From Xylanimonas cellulosilytica DSM 15894 (GTDB taxonomy: Bacteria; Actinomycetota; Actinomycetes; Actinomycetales; Cellulomonadaceae), in contig NC_013530.1 of the NCBI RefSeq assembly GCF_000024965.1, positions 186,001 through 250,000 of the forward strand: a DNA stretch of 64,000 nt. The letters are read 5' to 3'. A program made the position numbers and the translations under genes. Below, piece by piece: positions 17,149-30,865 of the stretch. The notes under the pieces were generated by a model. It was not told the origin of the DNA and made no database searches. It worked only from the letters and a program-made list of their open reading frames with translations. Every line of letters begins with the position of its first letter. Position 1 is the stretch's first letter.

Positions 17149-18061
17149 CCGCGCTCACGGCCAGGCGAGCGGCAGCATCGCACCCGCGTGGGCCCCCATC
17201 AGCGGCGGCGCGGCGTCTGTCACCACCTCGCCTGCGGCGCCCACCGCGCCGGCGTCGGCGGCCCCCGCCCGCACCAGCGTGCTGGGTGGCGGCGGGGCCA
17301 CGAACGCTCCCGCCTCGTTCGCCCCGTCGTACCCCCCGGCGGCCCAGCCGGCGCCGACCCAGCCCGCGGGGCAGGCTCAGGCACCGGCCGCGGTCCAGAC
17401 CGTGAGCACGGGCACCGCCCCGCTGCCGCAGGCGGCGGCGCCTCGCCCGGCTGCCCCCGAGCAGCCGGCCCCGGGCGGCGCCCCGGCCGCTCCCCGCACC
17501 GCTCCGACGGTCGTGAAGATCGTCGTCGCGGGTGGTTTCGCCGTCGGCAAGACGACGTTCATCGGCTCGATCTCCGACGTCGAGCCGTTGAACACCGAGG
17601 CCGCGATGACCGAGCACTCGGTGGGCGTCGATGACGCGGGTGGCGTCACGGACCGCAAGACGACGACGACGGTCGCCATGGACTTCGGCCGTGTCGCACT
17701 GCCGGGCAACCTGTGGCTCTACCTGTTCGGCACGCCCGGCCAGGACCGGTTCCTGTTCATGTGGGACGACCTGGTGCGCGGCGCGATCGGCGCCGTCGTC
17801 CTGGTGGACACGGACCGTCTCGAGCAGTGCTTCCCGGCGATCGACTACTTCGAGTCGCGCAACATCCCGTTCGTCGTCGGCGTCAACTGCTTCGACGGCG
17901 TCGCGAAGCACCGCCTGGAGGACGTGCGCGAGGCGCTGCAGATCCCGGCGCACGTGCCGATGCTCTACACGGACGCGCGTTCGCGCGCGGCGACGAAGCA
18001 GACGCTGATCTCGCTCGTCCAGCTGGCCATGCGCCAGCTCCGCTCGGGCGCCACCGCCTGA
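17129..18061 (+). CDS. cvnD: Ras-like GTPase CvnD with long N-terminal extension
   Basis: The MglA-like small GTPase of the conservon. The G1 loop GGFAVGKTT begins near residue 134; G3 is FGTPGQDRF, followed by an NCFD-type G4-like segment (VGVNCFDG). Typical CvnD proteins are ~190-200 residues; here about 128 residues of Pro/Ala/Thr/Gly-rich sequence precede the G domain and are probably disordered. The ATG at 17129 has GGAGAG eight bases upstream; a GTG at 17120 is possible. The gene is followed by a GC-rich hairpin terminator. Confidence 0.92.
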   Translation: MAFPPSDRAHGQASGSIAPAWAPISGGAASVTTSPAAPTAPASAAPARTSVLGGGGATNAPASFAPSYPPAAQPAPTQPAGQAQAPAAVQTVSTGTAPLPQAAAPRPAAPEQPAPGGAPAAPRTAPTVVKIVVAGGFAVGKTTFIGSISDVEPLNTEAAMTEHSVGVDDAGGVTDRKTTTTVAMDFGRVALPGNLWLYLFGTPGQDRFLFMWDDLVRGAIGAVVLVDTDRLEQCFPAIDYFESRNIPFVVGVNCFDGVAKHRLEDVREALQIPAHVPMLYTDARSRAATKQTLISLVQLAMRQLRSGATA

Positions 18062-18084
18062 GCGCCGCCACCACCGCACGACGA

Positions 18085-18118
18085 CGCGGGCCCGCTGCCG
18101 ACTGGCTGCGGGCCCGCG
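18085..18118 (+). terminator. Hairpin terminator after the conservon
   Basis: CGCGGGCCCGC (18085-18095) and GCGGGCCCGCG (18108-18118) form a perfect 11-bp stem with a 12-nt loop, 24 bp after the cvnD stop. There is no U-run, as is common for actinobacterial terminators. Confidence 0.7.
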
Positions 18119-18170
18119 CCCGTCCGGCCACTAGACTGTCCGGCGCCCCGGGCCTCTGCGGCCCGGACCA

Positions 18171-18258
18171 GGAGGGCTGACCGAGCGGCCGAAGGTGACG
18201 GTCTTGAAAACCGTTGTGCGGCAACCCCGCACCAAGGGTTCGAATCCCTTGCCCTCCG
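18171..18258 (+). tRNA. tRNA-Ser (anticodon TGA)
   Basis: An 88-nt tRNA with the long variable arm of serine tRNAs. Acceptor strands GGAGGGC (18171-18177) and GCCCTCC (18251-18257) pair perfectly, with discriminator G18258; the CCA end is not encoded. The anticodon loop CTTGAAA gives TGA (reads UCA and related codons), and GGTTCGAATC is the T loop. A possible -10 element, TAGACT at 18132-18137, lies 33 nt upstream. Confidence 0.95.
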
Positions 18259-18352
18259 CAGCGGGCCGCCTGCCGGATCGACGGCGGGCGGCCCCACGCT
18301 CGCCGGACGCCTCGCGCTGCGAGGCGGTGCCGGCACGGGCGATCATGGCCCC

Positions 18353-19654
18353 GTGACCACCCAGAACCCCCGCCCCGGCGCCCCCGGTGATGCCGAGCTC
18401 GAGCCCGTCGAGCTGATCCGCCACTCGGGCACCGTGCAGCGGGCCGGGCGCCTCGCGCTCGCGTCGGGTCACGGCAGCTACCGCGTCAAGTCCCACATGG
18501 AGCGCGTCGGCCGCGCCCTGGGCCTCGACGACGTCAAGGCGCAGGTCGCGCTCACGGAGATCACGACGACGTCGGTGCGGGACCAGATCTTCCGCACGGA
18601 GGTCTCGGAGGTGCGCACCGTCGGCATCAACGCCGACCGCCTCGCCGAGCTGGAGAACTTCATCGGCGACCTGCCCGAGCGGGAGAACGCCGCCACGATC
18701 GAGCGCGAGCTCGACCGGATCGCCACCAAGCCGCCCCTGTATGCCCCGTGGGCCAACGCCCTGTCCGCCGGTGCGGCCTGTGGGGCGTTCGCGTTCCTGA
18801 ACAACGGCGGGCCGCTGGAGTGCGCGGGCGTGCTGGTTGCCGCGACGGCCGGCCAGTACGTGCGGCGCAGTCTCATCCACCGGGGCATCAACCCGTTCGG
18901 CGTGACGATGCTGGCGGGCGCGCTCGCCTGTCTCGTCTACCTGGGCCTCATCTGGGCGATGGGCGCCGTGGTCGCCAACCCGGGCCGGCACGTCGCCGGG
19001 TACGTCTCGGCCGTGCTCTTCCTGGTCCCGGGCTTCCCGCTCGTGACGGGCGCCCTCGATCTGGCGCGGCTGGACTTCTCCGCAGGCATCTCCCGGCTCA
19101 CGTATGCCCTGATGATCCTGTTCTCGGCGGCCCTGGCGCTGTGGGCGGTGTCCGCCGCCGTGGGCCTGGAACCGACGCCGCCCGTCCCCCTGGCGATCTA
19201 TCCCGTGCTGCGCTGGTCGCTCCTGACCCTCGCGAGCTTCGTCGGCGTGCTGGGGTTCGCGCTGATGTTCAACAGTCCGTGGCACATGGCGCTCGGGGCC
19301 GCGCTCATCGGCATGGTGGCCAACGTCGGCCGCCTGTTCCTGGTCCAGGAGGTCGGGCTGGCCCCGCAGGCGGCCGCCGCCGCGGCAGCTCTGCTGGTGG
19401 GACTGCTCGCACGGTGGATCGCGACGCCGTTGCGCGTGCCACGGCTGACGGTCTCGGTTCCCGCCGTCGTGATCATGGTTCCCGGCGTCGCGGCCATGCG
19501 TGGGGTCTTCGAGCTCAACGGCGGCAACACGACGGCGGCGCTCGGCTTCATGGTCGACGCCGGCCTGGTGGTGTGCGCGCTGGCCATCGGACTGGCGGTG
19601 TCGCGCATGCTGACGGACCGTGAGTGGACCTTCGAGGCCCGACGAGCCCTGTGA
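18353..19654 (+). CDS. Threonine/serine exporter family protein (ThrE-like)
   Basis: A 433-residue membrane protein of the ThrE family, which exports threonine and serine by proton exchange in Corynebacterium. The N-terminal ~110 residues are the cytoplasmic conserved part (SGHGSYRVKSHMERVGRALGL, EITTTSVRD), followed by about ten membrane helices covering both the ThrE_1 (five-helix) and ThrE_2-like halves in one chain; the motif VPAVVIMVPGVAAMRGVF is characteristic. It starts at a GTG, 94 bp after tRNA-Ser. Actual substrates are not proven by sequence. Confidence 0.85.
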   Translation: MTTQNPRPGAPGDAELEPVELIRHSGTVQRAGRLALASGHGSYRVKSHMERVGRALGLDDVKAQVALTEITTTSVRDQIFRTEVSEVRTVGINADRLAELENFIGDLPERENAATIERELDRIATKPPLYAPWANALSAGAACGAFAFLNNGGPLECAGVLVAATAGQYVRRSLIHRGINPFGVTMLAGALACLVYLGLIWAMGAVVANPGRHVAGYVSAVLFLVPGFPLVTGALDLARLDFSAGISRLTYALMILFSAALALWAVSAAVGLEPTPPVPLAIYPVLRWSLLTLASFVGVLGFALMFNSPWHMALGAALIGMVANVGRLFLVQEVGLAPQAAAAAAALLVGLLARWIATPLRVPRLTVSVPAVVIMVPGVAAMRGVFELNGGNTTAALGFMVDAGLVVCALAIGLAVSRMLTDREWTFEARRAL

Positions 19655-19722
19655 TTCCGCCGTTTCCGGGGCGGGCCGGGGGTGCGCGCTCCGGGGTGTG
19701 ACGCAGGTCGCCCGGCTCCGCT

Positions 19723-19752
19723 TTGACGGACGGCGGGACCTGTGGCTAATGT
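19723..19752 (+). promoter_or_regulatory. rRNA operon promoter
   Basis: TTGACG (19723-19728) and TAATGT (19747-19752) with an 18-bp spacer form a near-consensus primary-sigma promoter about 415 bp before the 16S start. It is the best promoter match in the 514-bp gap after the exporter gene. Confidence 0.75.
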
Positions 19753-20168
19753 TCTCGACGTTCGCCCGACAGGGAGGAACGGACACCGCGACAAGCGGGT
19801 GGCCGGTCCCGGGGCGAGATCCTGACTTCTTCTTCTCGGGGGCGTTCTGCGCTCTCGGTCAGGACCGGTGCGCCCGGATCGATCTTCCAGCCTCACGGCG
19901 AGGGAGTTTGACTCGGAGAAACGAACCGGGTAAGGTTGAAGGGTTGCCCCGGACGGGGTCGGAGCGAAGGTTCCGGTCTTGGATGGTGTGAGTCGGTTGT
20001 TTGAGAACTCAACAGTGCGTTTGATAGTCAATGCCAAATTTTAACCCTCGTTGGGTCGCCGTTGTGGTGGCCTGGGAGGATTCCTTTGGACAGATGAGCA
20101 GTTCAGCTCGTCTGGCCAGTTTTCAAGCACCGTATGGTTGTTACCCCTTTTGGGGGTGGCGAGATACT
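19753..20168 (+). other. rRNA operon leader
   Basis: This untranslated leader has no credible gene. It contains TTTGAGAACTCAACAGTG (20000-20017), a segment found in leaders of actinobacterial rRNA operons and echoed in the 16S-23S spacer. Base composition shifts here from the ~72% GC of coding regions to lower GC. Confidence 0.7.
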
Positions 20169-25264
<5,096 letters not shown>

Positions 25265-25278
25265 ACCACACACTACTA

Positions 25279-25303
25279 ATGCTACGCGTCCACTGTGCGG
25301 TTC
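25279..25303 (+). other. 3' strand of the 23S rRNA processing stem
   Basis: Pairs with 22027-22050 as described there; the complementarity extends into GAAC/GGTTC at the base. It lies in the 23S-5S spacer, which has no tRNA gene. Confidence 0.8.
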
Positions 25304-25397
25304 CCGAGAAACGGGCAACCACCCCCACCCCACACCACCCCCCACACAGGAGGGTTGGTGCCGGGGATACACGGGGGTACCCGAACAACTCGATACT

Positions 25398-25515
25398 GTT
25401 ACGGCGGTCACAGCGTAGGGGAAACGCCCGGTCCCATTCCGAACCCGGAAGCTCAGCCCTACAGCGCCGATGGTACTGCCCTGGAGACGGGGTGGGAGAG
25501 TAGGACGCCGCCGGA
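25398..25515 (+). rRNA. rrf: 5S ribosomal RNA
   Basis: About 118 nt, with GTTACGGCGG at the 5' end pairing with CCGCCGGAC at the 3' end and the internal CCATTCCGAACCCGGAAG of 5S rRNA. It follows the 23S gene by ~130 bp. Confidence 0.96.
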
Positions 25516-25524
25516 CACCCTTCA

Positions 25525-25560
25525 CGAAAGACCCCGCACCGTATGGTGCGGGGTCTTTCG
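25525..25560 (+). terminator. rRNA operon terminator
   Basis: A perfect 16-bp stem, CGAAAGACCCCGCACC with GGTGCGGGGTCTTTCG and a GTAT tetraloop, starts 10 bp after the 5S end. The stem itself ends in TCTTTCG. It is the strongest intrinsic terminator in the window. Confidence 0.93.
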
Positions 25561-25707
25561 CATACCCAGATGAGCTTGTCTGCGAGCGTCGCGTCCAGCT
25601 GCGATCCCCGCAGTCACCGCGAGCCGGCCAGCAGGTGACTGCCTACGCTGGGTCCAACGGCGACGACGTTCGGCACGCGTCGGGTGACGCGCCCGAAGGA
25701 GGACGCG

Positions 25708-26184
25708 ATGGGCACGACCACGGCGAAGAGACCCTGGGTACCGCCGCGCTGGTTCAAGCGAGCGGCGTGGCGGATCCATCGCTGGATCTACCGCGTCAGT
25801 GACGGCAGACGTGGACTGAAGCGGCCCAGTGCGGGGAAGTCGGGGCTGCTGCGGCTGCGCGCCATCGGCCGGCGGTCGGGTGAGGAGCGCGCCGTCATCC
25901 TGGCCTACTTCGAGGACGGGGATCGGTACGTGACCCTCGCGATGAACGGGTGGGACGATCCGGCACCCCAATGGTGGCTGAACCTGTGCGCGCAGCCCGA
26001 CGTCGTCGTCGACACCGTGGACGGGCCGCGGCTCGTCCACGGGCGTGCCGCCGAAGGAGACGAGCGGCAACGCTTGTGGGCGGCGCTCGGTGCCCACGAG
26101 GGCTGGGGGGCGGGGATCGACCGTTTCGCCGCCCTCCGGTCGCGCGAGACGCCCGTCGTGGTGCTCGAGCCACGCGCGGAGTAG
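25708..26184 (+). CDS. Nitroreductase-family deazaflavin (F420)-dependent oxidoreductase
   Basis: A 158-residue protein of the Ddn/DUF385 family, beta-barrel enzymes that use reduced F420 or flavin to reduce quinones or nitro compounds. Motifs: LRAIGRRSGEERAVILAYFEDGDRY, which resembles the family's G(R)RSG segment, and NPxW-like PQWWLNLCAQPDV. The ATG at 25708 has AAGGAGGAC seven bases upstream, the best ribosome site nearby, so the GTG at 25684 is rejected. It stands alone after the rRNA operon. Cofactor use is inferred from family. Confidence 0.82.
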   Translation: MGTTTAKRPWVPPRWFKRAAWRIHRWIYRVSDGRRGLKRPSAGKSGLLRLRAIGRRSGEERAVILAYFEDGDRYVTLAMNGWDDPAPQWWLNLCAQPDVVVDTVDGPRLVHGRAAEGDERQRLWAALGAHEGWGAGIDRFAALRSRETPVVVLEPRAE

Positions 26185-26248
26185 GGCGCGATCGAGCACG
26201 GCGCGACGGTGCGGGGCCGTGGTCGCGGGCGCCGTCGGCTCGCAGGCG

Positions 26249-26524
26249 TCAGGCCGGCGGCGGCTTCGGCGTGATCCGGGCCGCAGCGCGCACGACGCCC
26301 CGGCGGGTGAGCCGGCGGGCCAGGACGGCCACGCCGCCCGAGACCGCGGCAAAGGTCACGGCCTGGACGACCGTGATCTCGTCGTCATCAAGGTCCGTGG
26401 GTGCGTGGTGACCGGTGCTCTTCTCCCAGATCATCCCGACGGCCTTCTGCGCCAGCCATCCCGCGGCGAGTGTCAGCACCATGGCGGCGATCTTCACGGC
26501 AAGGGATTCGTCCCGTTGGGCCAC
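26249..26524 (-). CDS. DUF4235 membrane protein
   Basis: A 91-residue actinobacterial protein of unknown function. One clear membrane helix (AAMVLTLAAGWLAQKAVGMIW) near the N-terminus is followed by a polar loop and a second, weaker helix (VVQAVTFAAVSGGVAVLARRL), ending in a Pro-rich tail. The GTG at 26524 is preceded by GGAGG at good spacing. It is convergent with the F420-type gene and divergent from the thiamine operon; about 190 bp up to the thi promoter hold no gene. Confidence 0.78.
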   Translation of the reverse strand: MAQRDESLAVKIAAMVLTLAAGWLAQKAVGMIWEKSTGHHAPTDLDDDEITVVQAVTFAAVSGGVAVLARRLTRRGVVRAAARITPKPPPA

Positions 26525-26712
26525 CTGAGTCCTCCAGCTCCATGTCGATGCTGGTCCACGCTATCCCGCGGGCGGGCACACGCCACCGCAGCACGCCTGC
26601 AGCACGCCCGCAGCGTGTCCGCTCCCGGTCCTCGTCGCGGCCTCGTTGCGGATCGGCGTGCCCGCGGCGTGCCGCTCGCCGGGCACGGTTCCGCGGCGCC
26701 CACGCAGCCCGC

Positions 26713-26718
26713 TAGGCT
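26713..26718 (+). promoter_or_regulatory. -10 element of the thiBPQ promoter
   Basis: TAGGCT matches the actinobacterial -10 pattern TANNNT and lies about 12 nt before the riboswitch aptamer. No clear -35 is seen. Confidence 0.5.
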
Positions 26719-26729
26719 GGTGGGGAAAC

Positions 26730-26813
26730 GACAGGGGAGCGCCACCGGGCGCTGAGAGTGCGGACCACCGCAGACCCTCGAACCTGATCCGGTTAGCACC
26801 GGTGGAGGAAGTC
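26730..26813 (+). promoter_or_regulatory. TPP riboswitch (THI box)
   Basis: The aptamer has the conserved thi-box blocks: GACAGGGGAGC at the 5' side, GCTGAGAGTGCGG, GACCCTCGAACCTGATCCGG, and GTTAGCACCGGTGGAGGAAG at the 3' side. It ends 83 nt before the thiB start, so thiamine pyrophosphate probably shuts down expression of the thiamine transporter. No obvious terminator hairpin follows, which favours control at translation, though this is inference. Confidence 0.93.
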
Positions 26814-26896
26814 GGGCATCTCGATCCCTGTGCGTCCGTCGCTGCCGAGGCGTCGACGAGCGTACGGGCCCCCTTCTCGACCTGAGGAGGAACACC

Positions 26897-28057
26897 TTGA
26901 CCCACGAGACACCGCGCACCCGTCAGACCCCGCGCACCCGTCAGACACCGCGCACCCGTCAGACCCCGCGTGCCGGTCACACGCTGCGCACGCGCGCCGC
27001 GGCCGTCGTCGTCGTCGGGCTGCTGCCTGCGCTGGCGGCCTGCGGATCGGGGGAGACGCCGGGTGCCGACGCGAGCGAGCCGGCGCCGTCGAGCACGGTC
27101 ACCCTGGTGACGCACGATTCCTGGGCCGTGTCGGAGGAGGTCGTCGCGCAGTTCGAGGCGGAGAGCGGCTTCACGGTGAAGCAGGTGCCGATGGGTGACG
27201 CGGGCACGCTCGCCAACCAGGTGGTGCTGACGAAGGACTCGCCGCTGGGCGACGTCGTCTTCGGCATCGACAACACGTTCGCGTCCCGGGTCGTCGACGC
27301 CGGGGCGCTCGAGCCCCACACCCCGGCCGGGCTGCCGGCGTCCGCGGTTCCGCTCGTGCTCGGCGACGGGGCGCTGACCCCGGTGACCGTCGGCGACGTG
27401 TGCGTCAACACGGACGCGGCATGGTTCGAGGCGGAGGGCATCGCCGAGCCGGAGACGCTCGAGGACCTGACCGAGCCGGAGTTCCAGGACCTCATGGTGG
27501 CGCTGAACCCGGCGTCGTCGTCGCCGGGCATGGCGTTCCTGCTGGCCACGATCGGGGCGTTCGGGGACGACGGCTTCGGTGGCGAGGGCTGGACGGGGTA
27601 CTGGGCCGCGCTGCGCGCCAACGGGCTGCGGATCACCGACTCGTGGTCGGACGCCTACTACGCGGAGTTCTCGGGCGGCGGTGAGGGCGGCACCCGCCCG
27701 ATCGTCGTGAGCTACTCGACGTCCCCGGCGTTCACGACGACGGAGGACGGCTCGGCGTCCACCACCCGCGCCCTGCTGGGCACCTGCTTCCGTCAGGTCG
27801 AGTACGCGGGCATCCTGGCCGGTGCCGCGAACCCGGAGGGTGCCCGCGCGCTGGTCGACTTCCTCGTCTCGGAGCCGTTCCAGGCCGACGTGCCGGGTCA
27901 GATGTACATGTACCCGGCGGACTCGTCCATCGAGCTGCCCGAGGAGTGGCTGCGCTTCGCCCCGCTGTCGGACTCGCCGTTCGACGTTCCCCCGGCCGAC
28001 ATCGCCGCCCACCGTGAGGCCTGGCTCGACGCCTGGACCGCTGCGGTCGGCGCCTGA
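26897..28057 (+). CDS. thiB: Thiamine ABC transporter substrate-binding lipoprotein
   Basis: The extracellular binding protein of a ThiBPQ thiamine importer. A lipoprotein signal is present: basic n-region, hydrophobic VVVVGLLPALAAC with the lipobox cysteine, then the mature protein with VTLVTHDSWAVSEEVVAQFE and GIDNTFASRVVDAG typical of ThiB. It starts at a TTG (26897) with GAGGAGG six bases upstream. The first ~25 residues are unusual: four TPRTRQ-like hexapeptides encoded by 18-bp tandem repeats (26915-26975) precede the signal core. Control by the TPP riboswitch upstream confirms the substrate. Confidence 0.92.
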   Translation: MTHETPRTRQTPRTRQTPRTRQTPRAGHTLRTRAAAVVVVGLLPALAACGSGETPGADASEPAPSSTVTLVTHDSWAVSEEVVAQFEAESGFTVKQVPMGDAGTLANQVVLTKDSPLGDVVFGIDNTFASRVVDAGALEPHTPAGLPASAVPLVLGDGALTPVTVGDVCVNTDAAWFEAEGIAEPETLEDLTEPEFQDLMVALNPASSSPGMAFLLATIGAFGDDGFGGEGWTGYWAALRANGLRITDSWSDAYYAEFSGGGEGGTRPIVVSYSTSPAFTTTEDGSASTTRALLGTCFRQVEYAGILAGAANPEGARALVDFLVSEPFQADVPGQMYMYPADSSIELPEEWLRFAPLSDSPFDVPPADIAAHREAWLDAWTAAVGA

Positions 28058-28094
28058 CCGCCCCTGATCCGCTGTGGGTGCTGAGAATGGGGGG

Positions 28095-29804
28095 ATGACC
28101 CGCGCCAGAGCCGCCGTCTCTGCACCCACGGCGTGGGGGTGGGGCGTGGCCGTCGCGGTTCCCCTGCTCTTCCTCGGCGTGTTCTTCGCCTGGCCCGTGG
28201 TGGCGTTGGTCGGTCGGGGTTTCACCGGCGACGCCGGCGGCGTGGATCTCGGCGAGGTGCGCGACGTGCTCGGCAACCCACGGACATGGCGGCTCGTCGG
28301 CACCACGCTCGCCCAGGCCGGGGCGGGAGCCGTCGGGTCCGTGGCGCTCGGGCTGCCCGTCGCGTACCTGCTGTACCGGACGCGGTTCCCGGGACGCGGG
28401 GTGCTGCGCGGCCTGGTGACCGTGCCGTTCGTGCTGCCCACCGTCGTCGTCGGCGTGGCTTTCCGGTCGCTGTTCCGGGCCGACGGACTGCTCGGCTGGG
28501 CCCGGCTCGAGGAGACGTTCGCCGCCGTCGTCGTCGCGCTGGTGTTCTTCAACGTCTCCGTCGTCGTGCGGACCGTCGGTGGGCTGTGGGAACGTCTCGA
28601 CCCGCGCGTCGAGCAGGCGGCGCGGGCCCTCGGAGCATCGCCGGCGCGCGCCTTCCGCACGGTGACGCTCCCGGCGCTCGCCCCCGCGATCGCCAGCGCC
28701 GCCGCCGTCGTCTTCCTGTTCTGCGCGACGGCGTTCGGTGTCGTGCTGGTGCTCGGCGGGCTCGGGTACGGCACGGTCGAGACGGAGATCTACCGGCGCA
28801 CCACCCAGTTCCTCGACCTGCGCACGGCGGCCGTGCTGTCGATCCTCCAGCTCCTGGTCGTCACCCTCGCGCTGTGGGTCGCCGGCCGCGCCCGCGCCCG
28901 CCGCGAGCGTGCGCTGCACCTCGTGCCCGACGACGTCGCCGCGCACCGCTGGAGCCACCGGAACCTGCCCGACGTCGCGGCGGCCGCGGCGACCGTCCTC
29001 GTCGTCGGCGGGCTCATCGTGCTGCCGCTGGCCGGGCTGGTGGGGCGGTCGTTCCGCGGGCCGGACGGCTCCTGGGGGCTGGCGAACTACCGCGCGCTCG
29101 GCACCACCGGCGGGCACAACGCGCTGGTCGTCACCGTGTGGGAGGCGCTCGCCACCTCGTTGCGGACGGCGCTGCTCGCGACCGTGATCGCCGTCGTCGT
29201 CGGCGGGCTGGTCGCGCTCGTGGTCTCCCGGCGGCCGCGCGCCCGCGCGACGCGGCGGGCGGTCGGGCTGCTCGACGCCGTCGTGATGCTCCCGCTCGGT
29301 GTGAGCGCCGTGACCGTCGGGTTCGGGTTCCTCATCACGCTCGACCGGCCGCTCGGCCTGAACGTCGACCTGCGCACCTCCGGGCTGCTGGTGCCGATCG
29401 CGCAGGCCGTCGTCGCGGTGCCGCTCGTGGTGCGCACGGTGCTGCCCGTGCTGCGGGCCATCGACCCGCGGCTGCGGCAGGCGGCCGGGGTGCTCGGCGC
29501 GTCGCCCGGGCGGGTGCTGCGCGACGTCGACCTGCCGATCGCGCTGCGGTCGCTGGGGCTCGCGGTCGGGTTCGCGTTCGCGGTGTCGCTCGGGGAGTTC
29601 GGTGCCACGGCGTTCCTCGCCCGGCCCGACTCGGCGACCCTGCCCGTGGTGATCTTCCGGCTCATCGGCCGCCCCGGGGCGGAGAACTACGGCATGGCCC
29701 TGGCCGCGTCGGTGGTCCTGGCGGTGCTCACCGCCGTCGTCATGATGCTGGCCGAGAGCCTGCGCGGGAACCGCGCCTCCGGCGCGGCGGGAGGAGAGTT
29801 CTGA
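28095..29804 (+). CDS. thiP: Thiamine ABC transporter permease
   Basis: A 569-residue permease with two fused six-helix halves, as in ThiP. Each half has an EAA-type loop that contacts the ATPase: EQAARALGASPARAFRTVTLPALAP and RQAAGVLGASPGRVLRDVDLPIALR. The start at 28095 follows a GGGGGG run; it lies 37 bp after thiB and its last base overlaps the thiQ ATG. It brings thiamine or its phosphates across the membrane together with ThiB and ThiQ. Confidence 0.93.
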   Translation: MTRARAAVSAPTAWGWGVAVAVPLLFLGVFFAWPVVALVGRGFTGDAGGVDLGEVRDVLGNPRTWRLVGTTLAQAGAGAVGSVALGLPVAYLLYRTRFPGRGVLRGLVTVPFVLPTVVVGVAFRSLFRADGLLGWARLEETFAAVVVALVFFNVSVVVRTVGGLWERLDPRVEQAARALGASPARAFRTVTLPALAPAIASAAAVVFLFCATAFGVVLVLGGLGYGTVETEIYRRTTQFLDLRTAAVLSILQLLVVTLALWVAGRARARRERALHLVPDDVAAHRWSHRNLPDVAAAAATVLVVGGLIVLPLAGLVGRSFRGPDGSWGLANYRALGTTGGHNALVVTVWEALATSLRTALLATVIAVVVGGLVALVVSRRPRARATRRAVGLLDAVVMLPLGVSAVTVGFGFLITLDRPLGLNVDLRTSGLLVPIAQAVVAVPLVVRTVLPVLRAIDPRLRQAAGVLGASPGRVLRDVDLPIALRSLGLAVGFAFAVSLGEFGATAFLARPDSATLPVVIFRLIGRPGAENYGMALAASVVLAVLTAVVMMLAESLRGNRASGAAGGEF

Positions 29805-30862
29805 TGCGCACCGACCGGGCGGGTGCCGGGCCCGTCACCCCCGTCGCCGCACCCCCAGCGGGGTTGATGGTGCGGGGCGCCGTCGTGCGGTACGACGACG
29901 GCGAAGGGGCGCGTGGGGGCGTGACGACGGCGGTGGACCGGGTCGACCTCGATGTCGCGGACGGGGAGATCCTCGCCCTGCTCGGACCGAGCGGGTGCGG
30001 GAAGTCGTCGCTGCTGCGCGCCGTCGCGGGACTCGAACCGCTCGCGGCCGGGAGCGTGACCTACGACGGCGCCGACCTCGCCGGGGTGCCCGTGCACCGG
30101 CGCGGGTTCGGGCTGCTGTTCCAGGACGGGCAGCTCTTCGCCCACCGCGACGTCGGGCGGAACGTGGCCTACGGGCTGGAGGTCGCGGGGGCCTCGCGGG
30201 CGGAGCGGTCGGCGCGCGTGCGCGAGCTGTTGGCCGCCGTCGGGCTCGCAGGGTACGAGCGACGGGCCGTGACCACCCTGTCCGGCGGCGAGAAGCAGCG
30301 CGTGGCGCTCGCACGGGCGCTCGCCCCGCGGCCGCGCCTGCTGCTGCTCGACGAGCCGTTCAGCGCCCTCGACCGTGCGCTGCGCGAACGTCTCGCCGAC
30401 GACGTCCGCGACGTGCTGCACGCGACCGGCACGACGGCGGTCTTCGTGACCCACGACCACGACGAAGCGTTCACCGTGGCCGACCGCGTCGGCATCATGC
30501 AGGCCGGCCGCCTGCTGCAGGTCGCCGCCCCCGAGGAGCTGTGGCGCACACCCGCCTCCCGGGAGGTGGCCGAGTTCCTCGGCTACCAGGCCTTCGTGCC
30601 GCAGGACGGCGGCTGGCTCGCCGTCGGCCCCACCGGGCTGCGGGTCGTGGAGCCCGGGACGACCGGGGCCGACGGCGGGACGGCGGCACGGGTCGTCGGC
30701 AGCGCGTTCCGGCGCGGGCGCACCGAGGTGACGGTCGACGTCGACCTCGGGGCCGGTACCCAGCGCCTCGTGGCGCTCGCGGACGGCGCGCCCGCTCTCG
30801 AGCCGGGCACCGCCGTCGTCGTTGAGACGGACCCGGCGGGGACCGCCGCCGTCCCGCGCTGA
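29804..30862 (+). CDS. thiQ: Thiamine ABC transporter ATP-binding protein
   Basis: The ATPase of the thiamine importer, 352 residues. Walker A is LLGPSGCGKSS, the signature LSGGEKQRVALARALAPRP, Walker B LLLLDEPFSAL and the switch histidine VTHDHDEAF. Residues ~265-352 form an additional C-terminal beta domain of the TOBE type, longer than in enteric ThiQ. The ATG shares one base with the thiP stop (TGATG), so it is translationally coupled. Confidence 0.92.
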   Translation: MRTDRAGAGPVTPVAAPPAGLMVRGAVVRYDDGEGARGGVTTAVDRVDLDVADGEILALLGPSGCGKSSLLRAVAGLEPLAAGSVTYDGADLAGVPVHRRGFGLLFQDGQLFAHRDVGRNVAYGLEVAGASRAERSARVRELLAAVGLAGYERRAVTTLSGGEKQRVALARALAPRPRLLLLDEPFSALDRALRERLADDVRDVLHATGTTAVFVTHDHDEAFTVADRVGIMQAGRLLQVAAPEELWRTPASREVAEFLGYQAFVPQDGGWLAVGPTGLRVVEPGTTGADGGTAARVVGSAFRRGRTEVTVDVDLGAGTQRLVALADGAPALEPGTAVVVETDPAGTAAVPR

Positions 30863-30865
30863 CGG

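Noticed and set aside
26713-26813. Cobalamin or FMN riboswitch upstream of thiB
   Set aside because: The CTGAGAG and CTGATCCGGTTAGCACCGG blocks are specific to the THI box, and the genes downstream are thiBPQ.
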